Shown here piece after piece: positions 1 through 8,004 of a stretch of DNA of 50,402 bases. Under the pieces are notes generated by a model. That model worked only from the letters and a program-made list of their open reading frames with translations, did no database searches and was not told the origin of the DNA. Each line of letters begins with the position of its first letter. Positions within the stretch are counted from its first letter, which is position 1. The translations under genes were made by a program, and so were the position numbers. Source of the stretch: Lentilactobacillus dabitei (GTDB lineage: Bacteria > Bacillota > Bacilli > Lactobacillales > Lactobacillaceae); the NCBI RefSeq assembly GCF_019061365.1, contig NZ_JAHPPD010000009.1, forward strand, positions 1 to 50,402, read 5' to 3'.

Positions 1-71
1 TAAAAATTCCTTCCTTTTGAGAGACGATTTATTCATTATACGCTCTCTTAAAAGTTGTCTCAGGAATCAGC

Positions 72-137
72 TTACATCCAGCTACCATTGACCAATTTAG
101 TCATACCTTTATCGCCAACTTTAGTATATAGTTGCAT
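72..137 (-). pseudogene. N-terminal remnant of a PduO-type cobalamin adenosyltransferase
   Basis: A 21-codon ORF starts with ATG at 137-135 behind a strong AGGAGGGAA site at about 144-152. Its first residues, MQLYTKVGDKGMT, match the conserved start of PduO-type ATP:cob(I)alamin adenosyltransferases (YTKxGDKGxT). It stops at TAA 74-72, far short of the family's roughly 190 residues, and neither other frame downstream continues the conserved part. It therefore looks like a gene cut off after its start. The family makes AdoCbl, the cofactor of EutBC, which fits the neighbourhood. Promoter, ANTAR leader and RBS all look intact. A functional short peptide is possible but unsupported. Confidence 0.6.
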
Positions 138-156
138 GTAAGTTCCCTCCTTAGTA

Positions 157-219
157 CGCAAAGAAAGACGCCAAATAACCTGCTCAACCATGAGTAGATT
201 ATTTGGCGCCTTTGCCAAA
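157..219 (-). promoter_or_regulatory. ANTAR tandem-hairpin antiterminator plus intrinsic terminator
   Basis: On the minus strand, hairpin P1 (219-202) has stem TTTGGC/GCCAAA and a six-base loop AAAGGC. P2 (197-180) has stem CTACTC/GAGCAG with one mismatch and loop ATGGTT. Both loops have A at position 1 and G at position 4, the EutV ANTAR recognition rule. A terminator, GGCGCCAAATAA paired with TTATTTGGCGTC followed by TTTCTTT, uses the 3' arm of P1 and encloses P2, so it excludes P1. This leader sits directly before the adenosyltransferase remnant. Confidence 0.78.
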
Positions 220-230
220 CATTTGTGATA

Positions 231-259
231 AGTGTAACGCTTACATTTACATAATTCAA
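231..259 (-). promoter_or_regulatory. Sigma-A promoter with cre-like site in the spacer
   Basis: On the minus strand, -35 TTGAAT (259-254) and -10 TACACT (236-231) are 17 bp apart. The spacer carries TGTAAGCGTTACA (245-233), a near-palindromic cre-like sequence one base shorter than the usual 14-mer. The layout copies the eutG promoter at 611-639. CcpA repression is inferred. Confidence 0.6.
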
Positions 260-330
260 GCTTTAAATATTGCGAGTTCATGGAAGCTTTTTAATTATGA
301 TGAGATATTGGGTTGATTAGATAAATAATG

Positions 331-358
331 TTGACTATATTATGTTAATTATGATATC
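331..358 (+). promoter_or_regulatory. Possible promoter of the riboswitch RNA
   Basis: TTGACT at 331-336 is followed by weak -10 candidates (TATGAT at 350, GATATC at 353). The site lies about 20 bases upstream of the AdoCbl aptamer, as needed for an independently transcribed EutX-like RNA. The -10 is poor, so only a tentative call. Confidence 0.35.
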
Positions 359-374
359 GTTTGATTGTTGATTT

Positions 375-476
375 GAATAAGTGCAACGGATAAATGGAAA
401 CCGGTGTAATTCCGGTACGGTCTCGCCACTGTAATTAGCGATATGCTATAAGTCAGATCTTTTTATTTGTTGCCCG
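375..476 (+). ncRNA. Cobalamin (AdoCbl) riboswitch aptamer
   Basis: Conserved blocks appear in order: GGAAACCGGTGTAATTCCGG with its short hairpin, then ACGG, GCCACTGTAA, and the B12 box AAGTCAGA at about 450-457. A closing stem can form from GCAAC near 383 and GTTGC near 469. The core matches AdoCbl-type aptamers. It probably controls the terminator that follows. Confidence 0.88.
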
Positions 477-480
477 CATC

Positions 481-514
481 GCATTCTGTCTCGAGCCTAG
501 ATGGAGTGCTTTTC
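481..514 (+). terminator. Riboswitch-controlled terminator
   Basis: GCATTCT (481-487) pairs with GGAGTGC (503-509, with wobbles) and is followed by TTTT. It lies immediately after the aptamer, where ligand binding would give the short RNA. The stem is moderate, so less certain than the distal terminator. Confidence 0.5.
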
Positions 515-528
515 ATATCAACAAATTA

Positions 529-568
529 TTGTACAAAGGCGTGCAATAACATGAACAACGGCGTTTAT
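529..568 (+). promoter_or_regulatory. ANTAR P1-P2 hairpins of the EutX-like RNA
   Basis: P1 (529-546) is TTGTAC, loop AAAGGC, GTGCAA. P2 (551-568) is ATGAAC, loop AACGGC, GTTTAT. Each has a six-base-pair stem and a six-base loop with A1 and G4, and they are four bases apart. They are probable EutV dimer-binding sites that act as a decoy rather than controlling a gene. Confidence 0.82.
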
Positions 569-572
569 GGGA

Positions 573-597
573 AGTCGCCAAATAGCGGCTTTTTTTG
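573..597 (+). terminator. Distal terminator of the EutX-like RNA
   Basis: AGTCGC (573-578) pairs with GCGGCT (585-590) and is followed by a run of T. It ends the RNA before the eutG promoter. Confidence 0.7.
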
Positions 598-610
598 TTA
601 AGAGAAATTG

Positions 611-639
611 TTGACATTCATAAATGTAAGCGCTATACT
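611..639 (+). promoter_or_regulatory. eutG promoter with embedded cre-like site
   Basis: -35 TTGACA (611-616) and -10 TATACT (634-639) have a 17-bp spacer. TGTAAGCGCTATAC (625-638) matches the cre consensus at about 12 of 14 positions and covers spacer and -10, so CcpA binding would block the polymerase. It is the same arrangement as on the minus strand at 231-259. Confidence 0.72.
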
Positions 640-662
640 TCATTCGTAAATAAAAATAATAC

Positions 663-742
663 TAGTACAATGGCGTACTAAAAAAGCAATGACGCTTTGG
701 GATACCTAGATCATAGGTGTCCCGAAGCGTCGTTTTGTTTTT
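663..742 (+). promoter_or_regulatory. eutG ANTAR tandem hairpin and overlapping terminator
   Basis: P1 (663-680) is TAGTAC, loop AATGGC, GTACTA. P2 (683-698) is AAAGC, loop AATGAC, GCTTT. The 3' part of P2 is the first part of an 18-bp terminator stem (691-708 with 714-731) followed by a T-rich run. EutV binding of P1-P2 would prevent the terminator. This is a textbook EutV antitermination leader for eutG. Confidence 0.88.
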
Positions 743-779
743 ATTTATAAACTAAATGTTTATAAAGGAGGTTTGCTGA

Positions 780-1919
780 TTGGAAAAAATACAGTTTAAA
801 ACTCAGATCTGGACAGGTGATGGGTCCCTTGCTGGATTGAATAAGATTAATGATCAAAGAATCTTTGTTGTAACAGATCCATTCATGGTGAAATCAGGTA
901 ATTTGGATCAAATTACTGATCATCTGAAAAGTAACAACAAAATCGAAATCTTTTCAGACATTCATCCAGATCCATCAATTTCAACAATTGTTGAAGGTAT
1001 TGAAGCACTTCAGAAATTCGGTGCTACATTGTTGGTAGCTGTTGGCGGTGGTTCGGCAATTGATGCAAGTAAAGGAATGAAATATTTTGCCAAACAGATG
1101 GCCAAGGATGATCAAACTTTGGATTTGATTGCTATTCCGACGACGAGTGGTACTGGCTCAGAAGTTACGAATTTTGCTGTCATTACCAATACCGATAAAG
1201 GGATTAAATATCCATTAGTGACGGATGACATTTTACCTAAAATTGCTTTGCTAGATCCGGAACTTGTTGCCTCGGCTCCACAAAACATTACGGTTGATAC
1301 TGGGATGGATGTATTGACCCACTGCTTAGAGGCTTACGTTTCTACTGATGCAAACGATTTTTCGGATGCCCTCGCCGAAAAAGGGTTCCAAATGGTATTT
1401 AAGTACTTGGAGCGTGTCAGCAAAGATGGAAAAGATATGGAAGCCAGACAAAAGATGCATGATGCTTCTTGTATTGCCGGGATGGCATTTAACCTAGTTA
1501 ATCTTGGGTTGAACCACGGGATTGCCCACGCTGCTGGTGCTCAATATCATATTGCCCATGGTCGGTTGAATACAATCCTGATGCCACAAATTATTGCTTT
1601 TAATTCAGAATTGGATAAAGGAATTATGGAACAACCTAATCGAGCCGCTACTAAGTATGCAAATTTGGCTCGCTTGATTGGAATTCCTGTTAATAATCCC
1701 AAAATTGCTGTAAAACGATTGATTACAACAATTGTTCAATTACGAAAGAGGCTTAAAATGCCAGCAAGTTTTGCCGAGTATGGACTGGATCGACAAAAGT
1801 TTGATGAAACGAAGAATGAAATTTCCGCTGCCGCTTTGAAAGATGGGACAACGGTCACTAATCCAAGAAAGCCGAGCCAAGAACAAGTTTTGGATATACT
1901 AGAAAAAAGTTATTCCTAA
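780..1919 (+). CDS. eutG: Iron-dependent alcohol dehydrogenase EutG
   Basis: A 379-residue group III alcohol dehydrogenase that reduces acetaldehyde to ethanol in the microcompartment and regenerates NAD+ for EutE. The NAD-binding motif GGGSAIDASKG is at residues 89-99 and PTTSGTGSEVT at 120-130. Candidate iron ligands D177, H181, H246 and H260 have the spacing of FucO-type enzymes. The TTG start at 780 is chosen because AAGGAGG lies eight bases upstream. Transcription passes the ANTAR terminator at 663-742. It probably reads into eutVW, which also have their own promoter. Confidence 0.9.
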   Translation: MEKIQFKTQIWTGDGSLAGLNKINDQRIFVVTDPFMVKSGNLDQITDHLKSNNKIEIFSDIHPDPSISTIVEGIEALQKFGATLLVAVGGGSAIDASKGMKYFAKQMAKDDQTLDLIAIPTTSGTGSEVTNFAVITNTDKGIKYPLVTDDILPKIALLDPELVASAPQNITVDTGMDVLTHCLEAYVSTDANDFSDALAEKGFQMVFKYLERVSKDGKDMEARQKMHDASCIAGMAFNLVNLGLNHGIAHAAGAQYHIAHGRLNTILMPQIIAFNSELDKGIMEQPNRAATKYANLARLIGIPVNNPKIAVKRLITTIVQLRKRLKMPASFAEYGLDRQKFDETKNEISAAALKDGTTVTNPRKPSQEQVLDILEKSYS

Positions 1920-1949
1920 TTGACGCCATTGTACTAAATGCTTTATACT
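1920..1949 (+). promoter_or_regulatory. Promoter of eutVW
   Basis: TTGACG (1920-1925) begins immediately after the eutG stop and is 18 bp from TATACT (1944-1949). No ANTAR hairpin or terminator lies between it and eutV, so it probably gives basal expression of the two-component system. A perfect 16-bp palindrome, CAATTGTTAACAATTG, lies downstream at 1990-2005; its role is unknown. Confidence 0.6.
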
Positions 1950-2067
1950 TTAAAAGGATTTACGAAGGTTTGTTTTAATTCGCTTTGCTCAATTGTTAAC
2001 AATTGGATTCCAAGATATTGCGTTGTTGTACATTTAGAAATTGGCGTTTCAATAAGGAGTGTTTACC

Positions 2068-2643
2068 ATGAAAGAAAAAATAGCTATTGTAGATGATGAG
2101 CCAATCACAAGAATGGATATCCGGGACATAGTTGAACAAGCTGGATATGAAGTTGTTGGTGAAGGTGGGGATGGTTTCGAAGCTATCGACATTTGCCAAC
2201 AGGAAAAACCGGATGTTGTGATTATGGATATTAGGATGCCTTTGCTTGATGGATTAAAGGCTGGGAGAAAGATTTTGGATGAACAGTTGGCAGAGTCAAT
2301 TGTCTACCTTTCTGCATATAGCGATGAGGAGGACACCTCTACTGCAAGTCAAATTGGTGCAATCGGGTATCTCGTGAAACCGCTATCAGAGCGCTCTTTG
2401 CTCACTACAATACAAGTTGGACTTGCATATGGTAAACGTTCCAACAAATTGAATGAAAAGGTTCAACAACTCCATACGAAATTAGAGCAAAGAAAGATTA
2501 TTGAACGGGCAAAAGGAATTCTAATGCAGGAGAATCATTTGTCAGAAGATGCTGCTTATCAAATGCTACGTAAATTAAGTATGAGTAAACGACGACCAAT
2601 GAATGATATTGCCGAATTGATAGTGTCGATGCCTAATGAATAA
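2068..2643 (+). CDS. eutV: ANTAR-domain response regulator EutV
   Basis: A 191-residue receiver plus ANTAR protein. Acidic pocket D9/D10, phospho-acceptor D54 in VIMDIRMP, K104 in LVKPL, then a helical linker and an ANTAR domain at about 136-188. Phosphorylated EutV binds tandem hairpins in eut leaders and prevents termination. The ATG at 2068 is chosen over GTG 2059 because AAGGAG lies at 2054-2059, eight bases before the ATG. The stop overlaps the eutW start. Targets visible here are at 157-219, 529-568, 663-742 and 4065-4174. Confidence 0.93.
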   Translation: MKEKIAIVDDEPITRMDIRDIVEQAGYEVVGEGGDGFEAIDICQQEKPDVVIMDIRMPLLDGLKAGRKILDEQLAESIVYLSAYSDEEDTSTASQIGAIGYLVKPLSERSLLTTIQVGLAYGKRSNKLNEKVQQLHTKLEQRKIIERAKGILMQENHLSEDAAYQMLRKLSMSKRRPMNDIAELIVSMPNE

Positions 2644-4075
2644 ACTAATAGAAATGTGTCGCGAATATACAAGTTTAAGCGAAAAAGATATTGGCCGATT
2701 AGTAACAGAGATCAAGTCAATTGAAAATAATCGAAATTTTGAAGATTTTGATGTCTTCATTGATGTTTTAAATGATTTCAACACTAATGCATTGGTTGTT
2801 TATCATAAGCTTCCCCAAAATGTGCCTTCCCTTTATCACGAAGTAGTTGTTGGCAAGGCTGCCTTGAGAGAAAACGAGCCTGGCGTATTCCATACATTTG
2901 GGACAAAGCTGAAATCAGTAAATTTGTTGGCAAAAACTCAAGAACAAAAGCTTATTCATCAAAAGATTTTTCCGATTCTGAATGGTGACAAAGTTATTGG
3001 GACAACGATTGTTGAGTCCGATGTTTCACATGATGTATTAAATGATTTTGAGGGTGAAAACGGAAAGACACGTTACAACGATATATCGGCCGCAATTCAA
3101 ATGTTTGGGCGCTTAGATCGACATGTTGCTGATCAGCTGGGTGATGCAATTTTGGGGTTTGATCAGAGTGGCAAATTGGTTCTTGCCAATCAGACTGCAT
3201 TAGCTCTGTATAAAAAGGTTGGCTATATTGGAAACGTTATCGGTCAAACTTACGAAAACCTTTCTCTTGATGGCACGACTTTTGACCACGTGTATCAGCA
3301 ACTACGACAAATGCCAGAGGCTAGTCAACCAATGATTACGAATTTTAATTATTTAAATTATTTTTTCCTGTCTAGAAAATTTTGGAATAAAAAAAGTAAG
3401 CAATTGGTTATCCTGATTCAGGACAGAACGGAGGTTAAAATTAAGGAAGCGGAGATTGTTTCAAAGTCAGTAATGCTTCGCGAAATTAATCATCGAGTAA
3501 AGAATAACTTGCAGTCTGTTATTTCTCTGTTACGAATTCAGCAACGTCGTCTGAAAAGTGCGGAGGCAAAAAAAGTTCTCAATGAAAGTGTTAGCCGAAT
3601 TATGGCAATTGCATCGACCTATGAGTTGATGTCCAAACAACTTGGAGACGCGACAAATTTAAAAGAATCGATTCAGCTATTAATTTCTCACTTTGTTCAA
3701 TTAAATGATCGAGCAGATCAACTGAACATTGAACTAGATGTTGATCCGTCAATTCAAATCGATAGTGATCAAGTTGTGACGGTTTCGATCATCATTAATG
3801 AACTCCTTCAAAATGTTGTTTCGCACGCTTTTTCAGCAAAGACTATTTCCACCGGCAGAGTCTTAATTGAAGGTCGAGAAGCCGATGGGATAATTACCAT
3901 AAGAGTAAAAGATAACGGAATTGGATTTGATTTGAACCACACCCGTACTGGTAGTTTAGGGTTAACAATAATCCGTAGTTATGTTTCCGATAAGTTATTA
4001 GGTCGTTTGAAAATTGAATCATCACAAAAGGGAACGGACGTTAGTTTCTCATTTGATCAAAAAACGCAACACTGA
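2636..4075 (+). CDS. eutW: Sensor histidine kinase EutW
   Basis: A 479-residue soluble kinase with no membrane segment. The N-terminal half (about 1-270) looks like a sensory region followed by a PAS-like fold. The HisKA_2-type H box LREINHRVKNNLQ has its histidine at residue 286, and the ATPase N box NELLQN and G box DNGIGFD follow. It is the EutV partner, and ethanolamine sensing is known for this family. The start ATG overlaps the eutV stop, so the two are translationally coupled. The last codons and the stop form part of the first ANTAR hairpin of the eutA leader. Confidence 0.92.
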   Translation: MNKLIEMCREYTSLSEKDIGRLVTEIKSIENNRNFEDFDVFIDVLNDFNTNALVVYHKLPQNVPSLYHEVVVGKAALRENEPGVFHTFGTKLKSVNLLAKTQEQKLIHQKIFPILNGDKVIGTTIVESDVSHDVLNDFEGENGKTRYNDISAAIQMFGRLDRHVADQLGDAILGFDQSGKLVLANQTALALYKKVGYIGNVIGQTYENLSLDGTTFDHVYQQLRQMPEASQPMITNFNYLNYFFLSRKFWNKKSKQLVILIQDRTEVKIKEAEIVSKSVMLREINHRVKNNLQSVISLLRIQQRRLKSAEAKKVLNESVSRIMAIASTYELMSKQLGDATNLKESIQLLISHFVQLNDRADQLNIELDVDPSIQIDSDQVVTVSIIINELLQNVVSHAFSAKTISTGRVLIEGREADGIITIRVKDNGIGFDLNHTRTGSLGLTIIRSYVSDKLLGRLKIESSQKGTDVSFSFDQKTQH

Positions 4076-4174
4076 AGTTGCGAAGGAGCAATGGAGCTCA
4101 AGATCAAACCTACGATTCTTCTAGAAGATGTCTTCTAGAAGTAATAGTGGCTTGATCTTGAGCTCCATTTTTTT
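4065..4174 (+). promoter_or_regulatory. eutA ANTAR leader overlapping the eutW stop codon
   Basis: P1 (4065-4082) is CGCAAC, loop ACTGAA, GTTGCG, and the loop contains the eutW stop TGA. P2 (4086-4099) is GAGC, loop AATGGA, GCTC. P2 overlaps the 5' arm of a 17-bp terminator stem (4091-4107 with 4152-4168) followed by seven T. The large terminator loop holds two copies of CTTCTAGAAG. Both hairpin loops satisfy the A1/G4 rule, so the leader controls eutA and the genes beyond. Confidence 0.85.
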
Positions 4175-4189
4175 GAAAGGAGGGGCGAA

Positions 4190-5623
4190 ATGAAAGATGA
4201 TCAAATTTTGAGCGTTGGAATTGATTTGGGAACATCAACTACGCAACTTGTATTATCTCGATTAACGATTAAAAATTTTGCATCAGCATTTTCAGTTCCA
4301 AGAATTAATATTTCAAAAAAAGAAGTTATATATAAAAGCGATATTATCTTTACGCCATTATCAACTCAAACTGAAATCGATGCAAATGCTATAAAGAGAT
4401 TTGTTGCTAATCAGTATCAAAAAGCTGGAATTGACAAGCAGGATATTCAAATGGGAGCCGTCATTATAACAGGTGAAACTGCGAGAAAACAAAATTCGAG
4501 CGCAGTCACTCAAGCACTGAGCGGATATGCAGGTGACTTTGTTGTTGCAACGGCTGGACCTGATTTAGAAAGTATCATTGCAGGGAAAGGGGCTGGTACG
4601 AACCTGCTAGCTAAAGAACATCGAAAAAATATTGTCAATATGGATATTGGGGGTGGAACAAGTAACCTGGGGTTGTTCAGCGATGAAGACATTATTGATA
4701 CCGCGTGCTTTGACGTTGGCGGACGACTTATAAAAGTTACACCTAAAGAACACAGAATTACCTATATTTCTCCTAAGGTAAAGGAATTAATCAGTTCTCT
4801 TGAATTAAATATCCAAGAAGAAATGATTGTAACTGCTGATGAGCTAAAGCCAATTATCAATTGTTTAGTTCAAGTGTTAGAAAATTCAATCGGCTTAGGA
4901 ACCAAGAGCCCATACTTTGATACGTTCATCACCAATCATCCTCTTCATCCTGAAAATAGGATTGACGGCGTTACATTCTCAGGAGGTGTAGCCGATTGTT
5001 TGAATGAAACAATGCCTGCCGATGAGTTTCGATATGGGGATATTGGGTTGCTATTGGGAAGTGGCGTTCGCAATTCTCTCATTTTCAAAGAGAAAACAGT
5101 TTATCCATCGATTGAAACAATTAGGGCAACAGTTGTTGGTGCAGGATCTCATACAACTGACGTAACTGGTAGCACAATTGCTTATACAGACGGTATCCTG
5201 CCCTTACGGAATTTACCAATTCTCAAAATTGCTCAGAGTGATGAGCTACTAGAGTCTGAGGACCTATCAGAAAAAATAAGTGAAAAGATTAGCTGGTATC
5301 AGGTTGAAAACGAACTCAATAACGTGGCAATTGCATTAGTTGGGAAACATAGCCCATCATTCGATGATGTTCAGCGTTATGCTGCAGGGATTGTTAAAGG
5401 CGCTCAGGTATTGATAGCTAAACATGAGCCACTGATTATCATGATCCATGAAGATATGGCAAAGGCTTTAGGGCATAGTATGTTTGCGAGATTACCGGCG
5501 CATTACCCGTTTGTATGCATTGATAGTGTCAAAGTTGAAAATGGCGATTACATCGATATTGGAGAACCAATTGCTGGGGGAGAGGTATTGCCGGTTATCG
5601 TGAAGACTTTAGTTTTCGGTTAA
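4190..5623 (+). CDS. eutA: Ethanolamine ammonia-lyase reactivating factor EutA
   Basis: A 477-residue actin-fold ATPase that exchanges damaged cobalamin in EutBC for intact AdoCbl. Phosphate-binding motifs are visible: GIDLGTSTTQ near residue 10 and MDIGGGTSN near 150. The ATG follows AAAGGAGGGG at the correct spacing. It is the first gene after the third plus-strand ANTAR leader and lies 31 bp before eutB. Length fits the family. Confidence 0.93.
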   Translation: MKDDQILSVGIDLGTSTTQLVLSRLTIKNFASAFSVPRINISKKEVIYKSDIIFTPLSTQTEIDANAIKRFVANQYQKAGIDKQDIQMGAVIITGETARKQNSSAVTQALSGYAGDFVVATAGPDLESIIAGKGAGTNLLAKEHRKNIVNMDIGGGTSNLGLFSDEDIIDTACFDVGGRLIKVTPKEHRITYISPKVKELISSLELNIQEEMIVTADELKPIINCLVQVLENSIGLGTKSPYFDTFITNHPLHPENRIDGVTFSGGVADCLNETMPADEFRYGDIGLLLGSGVRNSLIFKEKTVYPSIETIRATVVGAGSHTTDVTGSTIAYTDGILPLRNLPILKIAQSDELLESEDLSEKISEKISWYQVENELNNVAIALVGKHSPSFDDVQRYAAGIVKGAQVLIAKHEPLIIMIHEDMAKALGHSMFARLPAHYPFVCIDSVKVENGDYIDIGEPIAGGEVLPVIVKTLVFG

Positions 5624-5654
5624 CAAATATTAAGTAGTAAAAGGAGGCAACAGA

Positions 5655-7019
5655 ATGATTTTACAGACGAAGTTATTTGATCATTTGTATAGTTTTGGAT
5701 CAGTAAAGGAAGTCCTGGCAAAAGCCAACGAGGTTAAATCAGGAGATGAGTTAGCTGGTGTAGCTGCGACAGACGCAACTGAACGAGTTGCTGCAAAAGT
5801 CGTGTTGAGTAATTTAACACTTCAAGACATATATAACAATCCAGTTGTTCCGTATGAAGATGATGAGGTTACTCGGATTATTATTGATGGTGTTAATAAG
5901 CGCATCTACGAAGAAATTAAGAATTGGACGGTTTCAGATTTCCGCGAATGGATTTTGGATGATAATACGCAAGATCACGAAATCAAACGAATTCGCCAAG
6001 GGATTACGTCTGAAATGGCGGCTGCAGTTACGAAACTAATGACAAATATGGATTTGGTTGTTGCAGCAAAGAAAATTGATGTTGAGAAGACTGCTAATAC
6101 AACGATTGGTCGTCCAGGTACATTCTCTTCAAGACTTCAGACAAATCATCCAACTGACGATATTGACGGTATTATGGCCGGAGTGATGGAAGGATTGAGT
6201 ATGGGCATTGGGGATGCAGTTATCGGCTTAAACCCTAATGATGACTCAGTAGATAATGTTGTTAAGATCCTGAACAAATTTGAAGAATTCCGGGCACAGT
6301 GGGATGTCCCAACACAATGTTCAGTTTTAGCGCATGTTACAACTCAAATGGAAGCTCTCAAGCGTGGGGCACCTGTTGGACTTTGTTTCCAATCTATTGC
6401 TGGTTCAGAAAAAGGGAACACAGCGTTCGGTATTACAGCAGATATGCTCAGTGAAGCTCGTGATCTAACGCTTCATCAGGGACAAGCTGCTGGACCTAAT
6501 GTGATGTACTTTGAAACTGGTGAAGGATCTGAATTATCAGCAGAAGCAAACTTTGGCGCTGATGAGTTAACGATGGAATCACGTTGTTATGGATTCGCGA
6601 AGAAGTTTGATCCATATATTGTAAACACTGTGGTTGGATTCATTGGCCCTGAGTACTTATATAACTCAAAACAAGTTATTCGAGCAGGGCTAGAGGATCA
6701 TTTCATGGGTAAATTACAAGGAATCTCAATGGGATGTGATGTTTGTTACACCAACCATATGAAAGCAGATCAAAATGATGCGGAAAACCTTGCAGTTCTT
6801 CTTGGTGCAGCCGGCTGTAACTACATTATGGGGGTTCCTCATGCTGATGATGTTATGTTGAACTATGAGTCAACTGGATATCAAGAAACCGCAACAATTC
6901 GTGAAATCTTTGGTTATCATCCAATTAAAGAATTTGAAGAATGGATGGAGAATATGGATCTCAGCCATAACGGCAAATTAACCGAACGTGCTGGTGATGC
7001 TTCGATTTTCTTAAACTAA
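5655..7019 (+). CDS. eutB: Ethanolamine ammonia-lyase large subunit EutB
   Basis: The 454-residue TIM-barrel catalytic subunit that converts ethanolamine to acetaldehyde and ammonia with AdoCbl. Highly conserved stretches such as RPGTFSSRLQTNHPTDDIDG (about 154-173) and GMDLS-type C-terminal sequence (here NMDLSHNGKLTERAGD) are present, and length is standard. The ATG follows AAAGGAGG. It is co-transcribed with eutC 17 bp downstream. Confidence 0.97.
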   Translation: MILQTKLFDHLYSFGSVKEVLAKANEVKSGDELAGVAATDATERVAAKVVLSNLTLQDIYNNPVVPYEDDEVTRIIIDGVNKRIYEEIKNWTVSDFREWILDDNTQDHEIKRIRQGITSEMAAAVTKLMTNMDLVVAAKKIDVEKTANTTIGRPGTFSSRLQTNHPTDDIDGIMAGVMEGLSMGIGDAVIGLNPNDDSVDNVVKILNKFEEFRAQWDVPTQCSVLAHVTTQMEALKRGAPVGLCFQSIAGSEKGNTAFGITADMLSEARDLTLHQGQAAGPNVMYFETGEGSELSAEANFGADELTMESRCYGFAKKFDPYIVNTVVGFIGPEYLYNSKQVIRAGLEDHFMGKLQGISMGCDVCYTNHMKADQNDAENLAVLLGAAGCNYIMGVPHADDVMLNYESTGYQETATIREIFGYHPIKEFEEWMENMDLSHNGKLTERAGDASIFLN

Positions 7020-7036
7020 GAAGAAGGTGATATGAC

Positions 7037-7969
7037 ATGAATGAAGAAGATTTGAAAACAATGATCGAAGGTATCTTAACAGATATGACTTCAGGTAAAG
7101 GTTCTTCAGAAAAGAAAGCAATTTCTAACACTCAGGGTAGCAACATCGCTTCTGGTACAACTGCTGGTTCTGTTGCATCGGGTGAAGTGTTGGATGACAT
7201 TACGAAAATTGACTTACGTAAACAATTTCTAGTTCCTCATCCACACGATCGAGAGGGTTATCTAAAGATTAAATCATTTACTCCCGCTCGTTTGGGGATG
7301 TGGCGGGCAGGCTGTCGTTATAAAACCGCTTCAGTTCTTCGATTTAGAGCTGATCATGCTGCTGCTCAAGATGCCGTATTTAGTGATGTTGATCCGAATC
7401 TGCCTAAGGAAATGGGCTTCTTGGAAACTCAAACCACGTGTACGTCAAAGGACGAGTATTTAACTAGACCAGATTATGGGAGAAAATTCTCTGATGAAAT
7501 GGTAGCTAAGATAAAAAATGGGGTGACACCAAACCCAAAAATTCAAATGATTGTCGGTGATGGCCTTAGTTCTGCAGCTATTGAGGCAAATGTGAAAGAT
7601 ATTATTCCAGCTATCCAACAAGGTCTAAAAGTATATAACCTTGGCTTTGAAACCAAAGATGTTATTTTTGTTAAATATGCTCGAGTTGGTGCGGAGGATC
7701 AGATTGGTGAGATTACCAATGCGGATGTTGTATGTATGCTGGTTGGCGAACGCCCTGGTCTGGTAACTGCTAAGTCTATGAGTGCTTACATTGCTTATAA
7801 GCCGAAGATCGGAATGCCGGAAGCTAATCGTACGGTTGTATCAAATATCCATGATGGTGGGTTGCCTGCCGTTGAAGCGGGTGCCTACATTGCGGAAATG
7901 TTGGACAAGATGTTACGACTCAAGAAGTCTGGTATTGACCTGAAAGCCGCAGAAAATGCAGGTAATTAA
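7037..7969 (+). CDS. eutC: Ethanolamine ammonia-lyase small subunit EutC
   Basis: A 310-residue cobalamin-binding partner of EutB. The first 20 residues ([20 protein letters not shown]) form a short amphipathic helix followed by a Ser/Gly/Thr-rich linker to about residue 50, the usual form of an encapsulation peptide. The core begins at [16 protein letters not shown] and includes the conserved [10 protein letters not shown]. The RBS is GAAGGTGAT. Confidence 0.95.
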   Translation: MNEEDLKTMIEGILTDMTSGKGSSEKKAISNTQGSNIASGTTAGSVASGEVLDDITKIDLRKQFLVPHPHDREGYLKIKSFTPARLGMWRAGCRYKTASVLRFRADHAAAQDAVFSDVDPNLPKEMGFLETQTTCTSKDEYLTRPDYGRKFSDEMVAKIKNGVTPNPKIQMIVGDGLSSAAIEANVKDIIPAIQQGLKVYNLGFETKDVIFVKYARVGAEDQIGEITNADVVCMLVGERPGLVTAKSMSAYIAYKPKIGMPEANRTVVSNIHDGGLPAVEAGAYIAEMLDKMLRLKKSGIDLKAAENAGN

Positions 7970-8004
7970 TTGAATTCTTCTAAAATGAAAGGAGGAATCG
8001 CACA

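Larger units (their letters stand above)
370..597 (+). ncRNA. eutX: EutX/Rli55-like regulatory RNA
   Basis: An AdoCbl aptamer is followed by a conditional terminator, then by a P1-P2 ANTAR pair and a final terminator, with no ORF between them and eutG. This is the order described for EutX of Enterococcus and Rli55 of Listeria, where the full-length RNA made without AdoCbl titrates phosphorylated EutV and AdoCbl truncates it. The position just upstream of eutG is also the same. The 5' end is not determined. The mechanism here is inferred from the layout. Confidence 0.75.

Noticed and set aside
4065-4095. Alternative P1 reading TTGC-GAAGGA-GCAA in the eutA leader
   Set aside because: The loop lacks A at position 1 and its 3' arm overlaps P2; the CGCAAC-ACTGAA-GTTGCG hairpin fits the rule and leaves P2 free.
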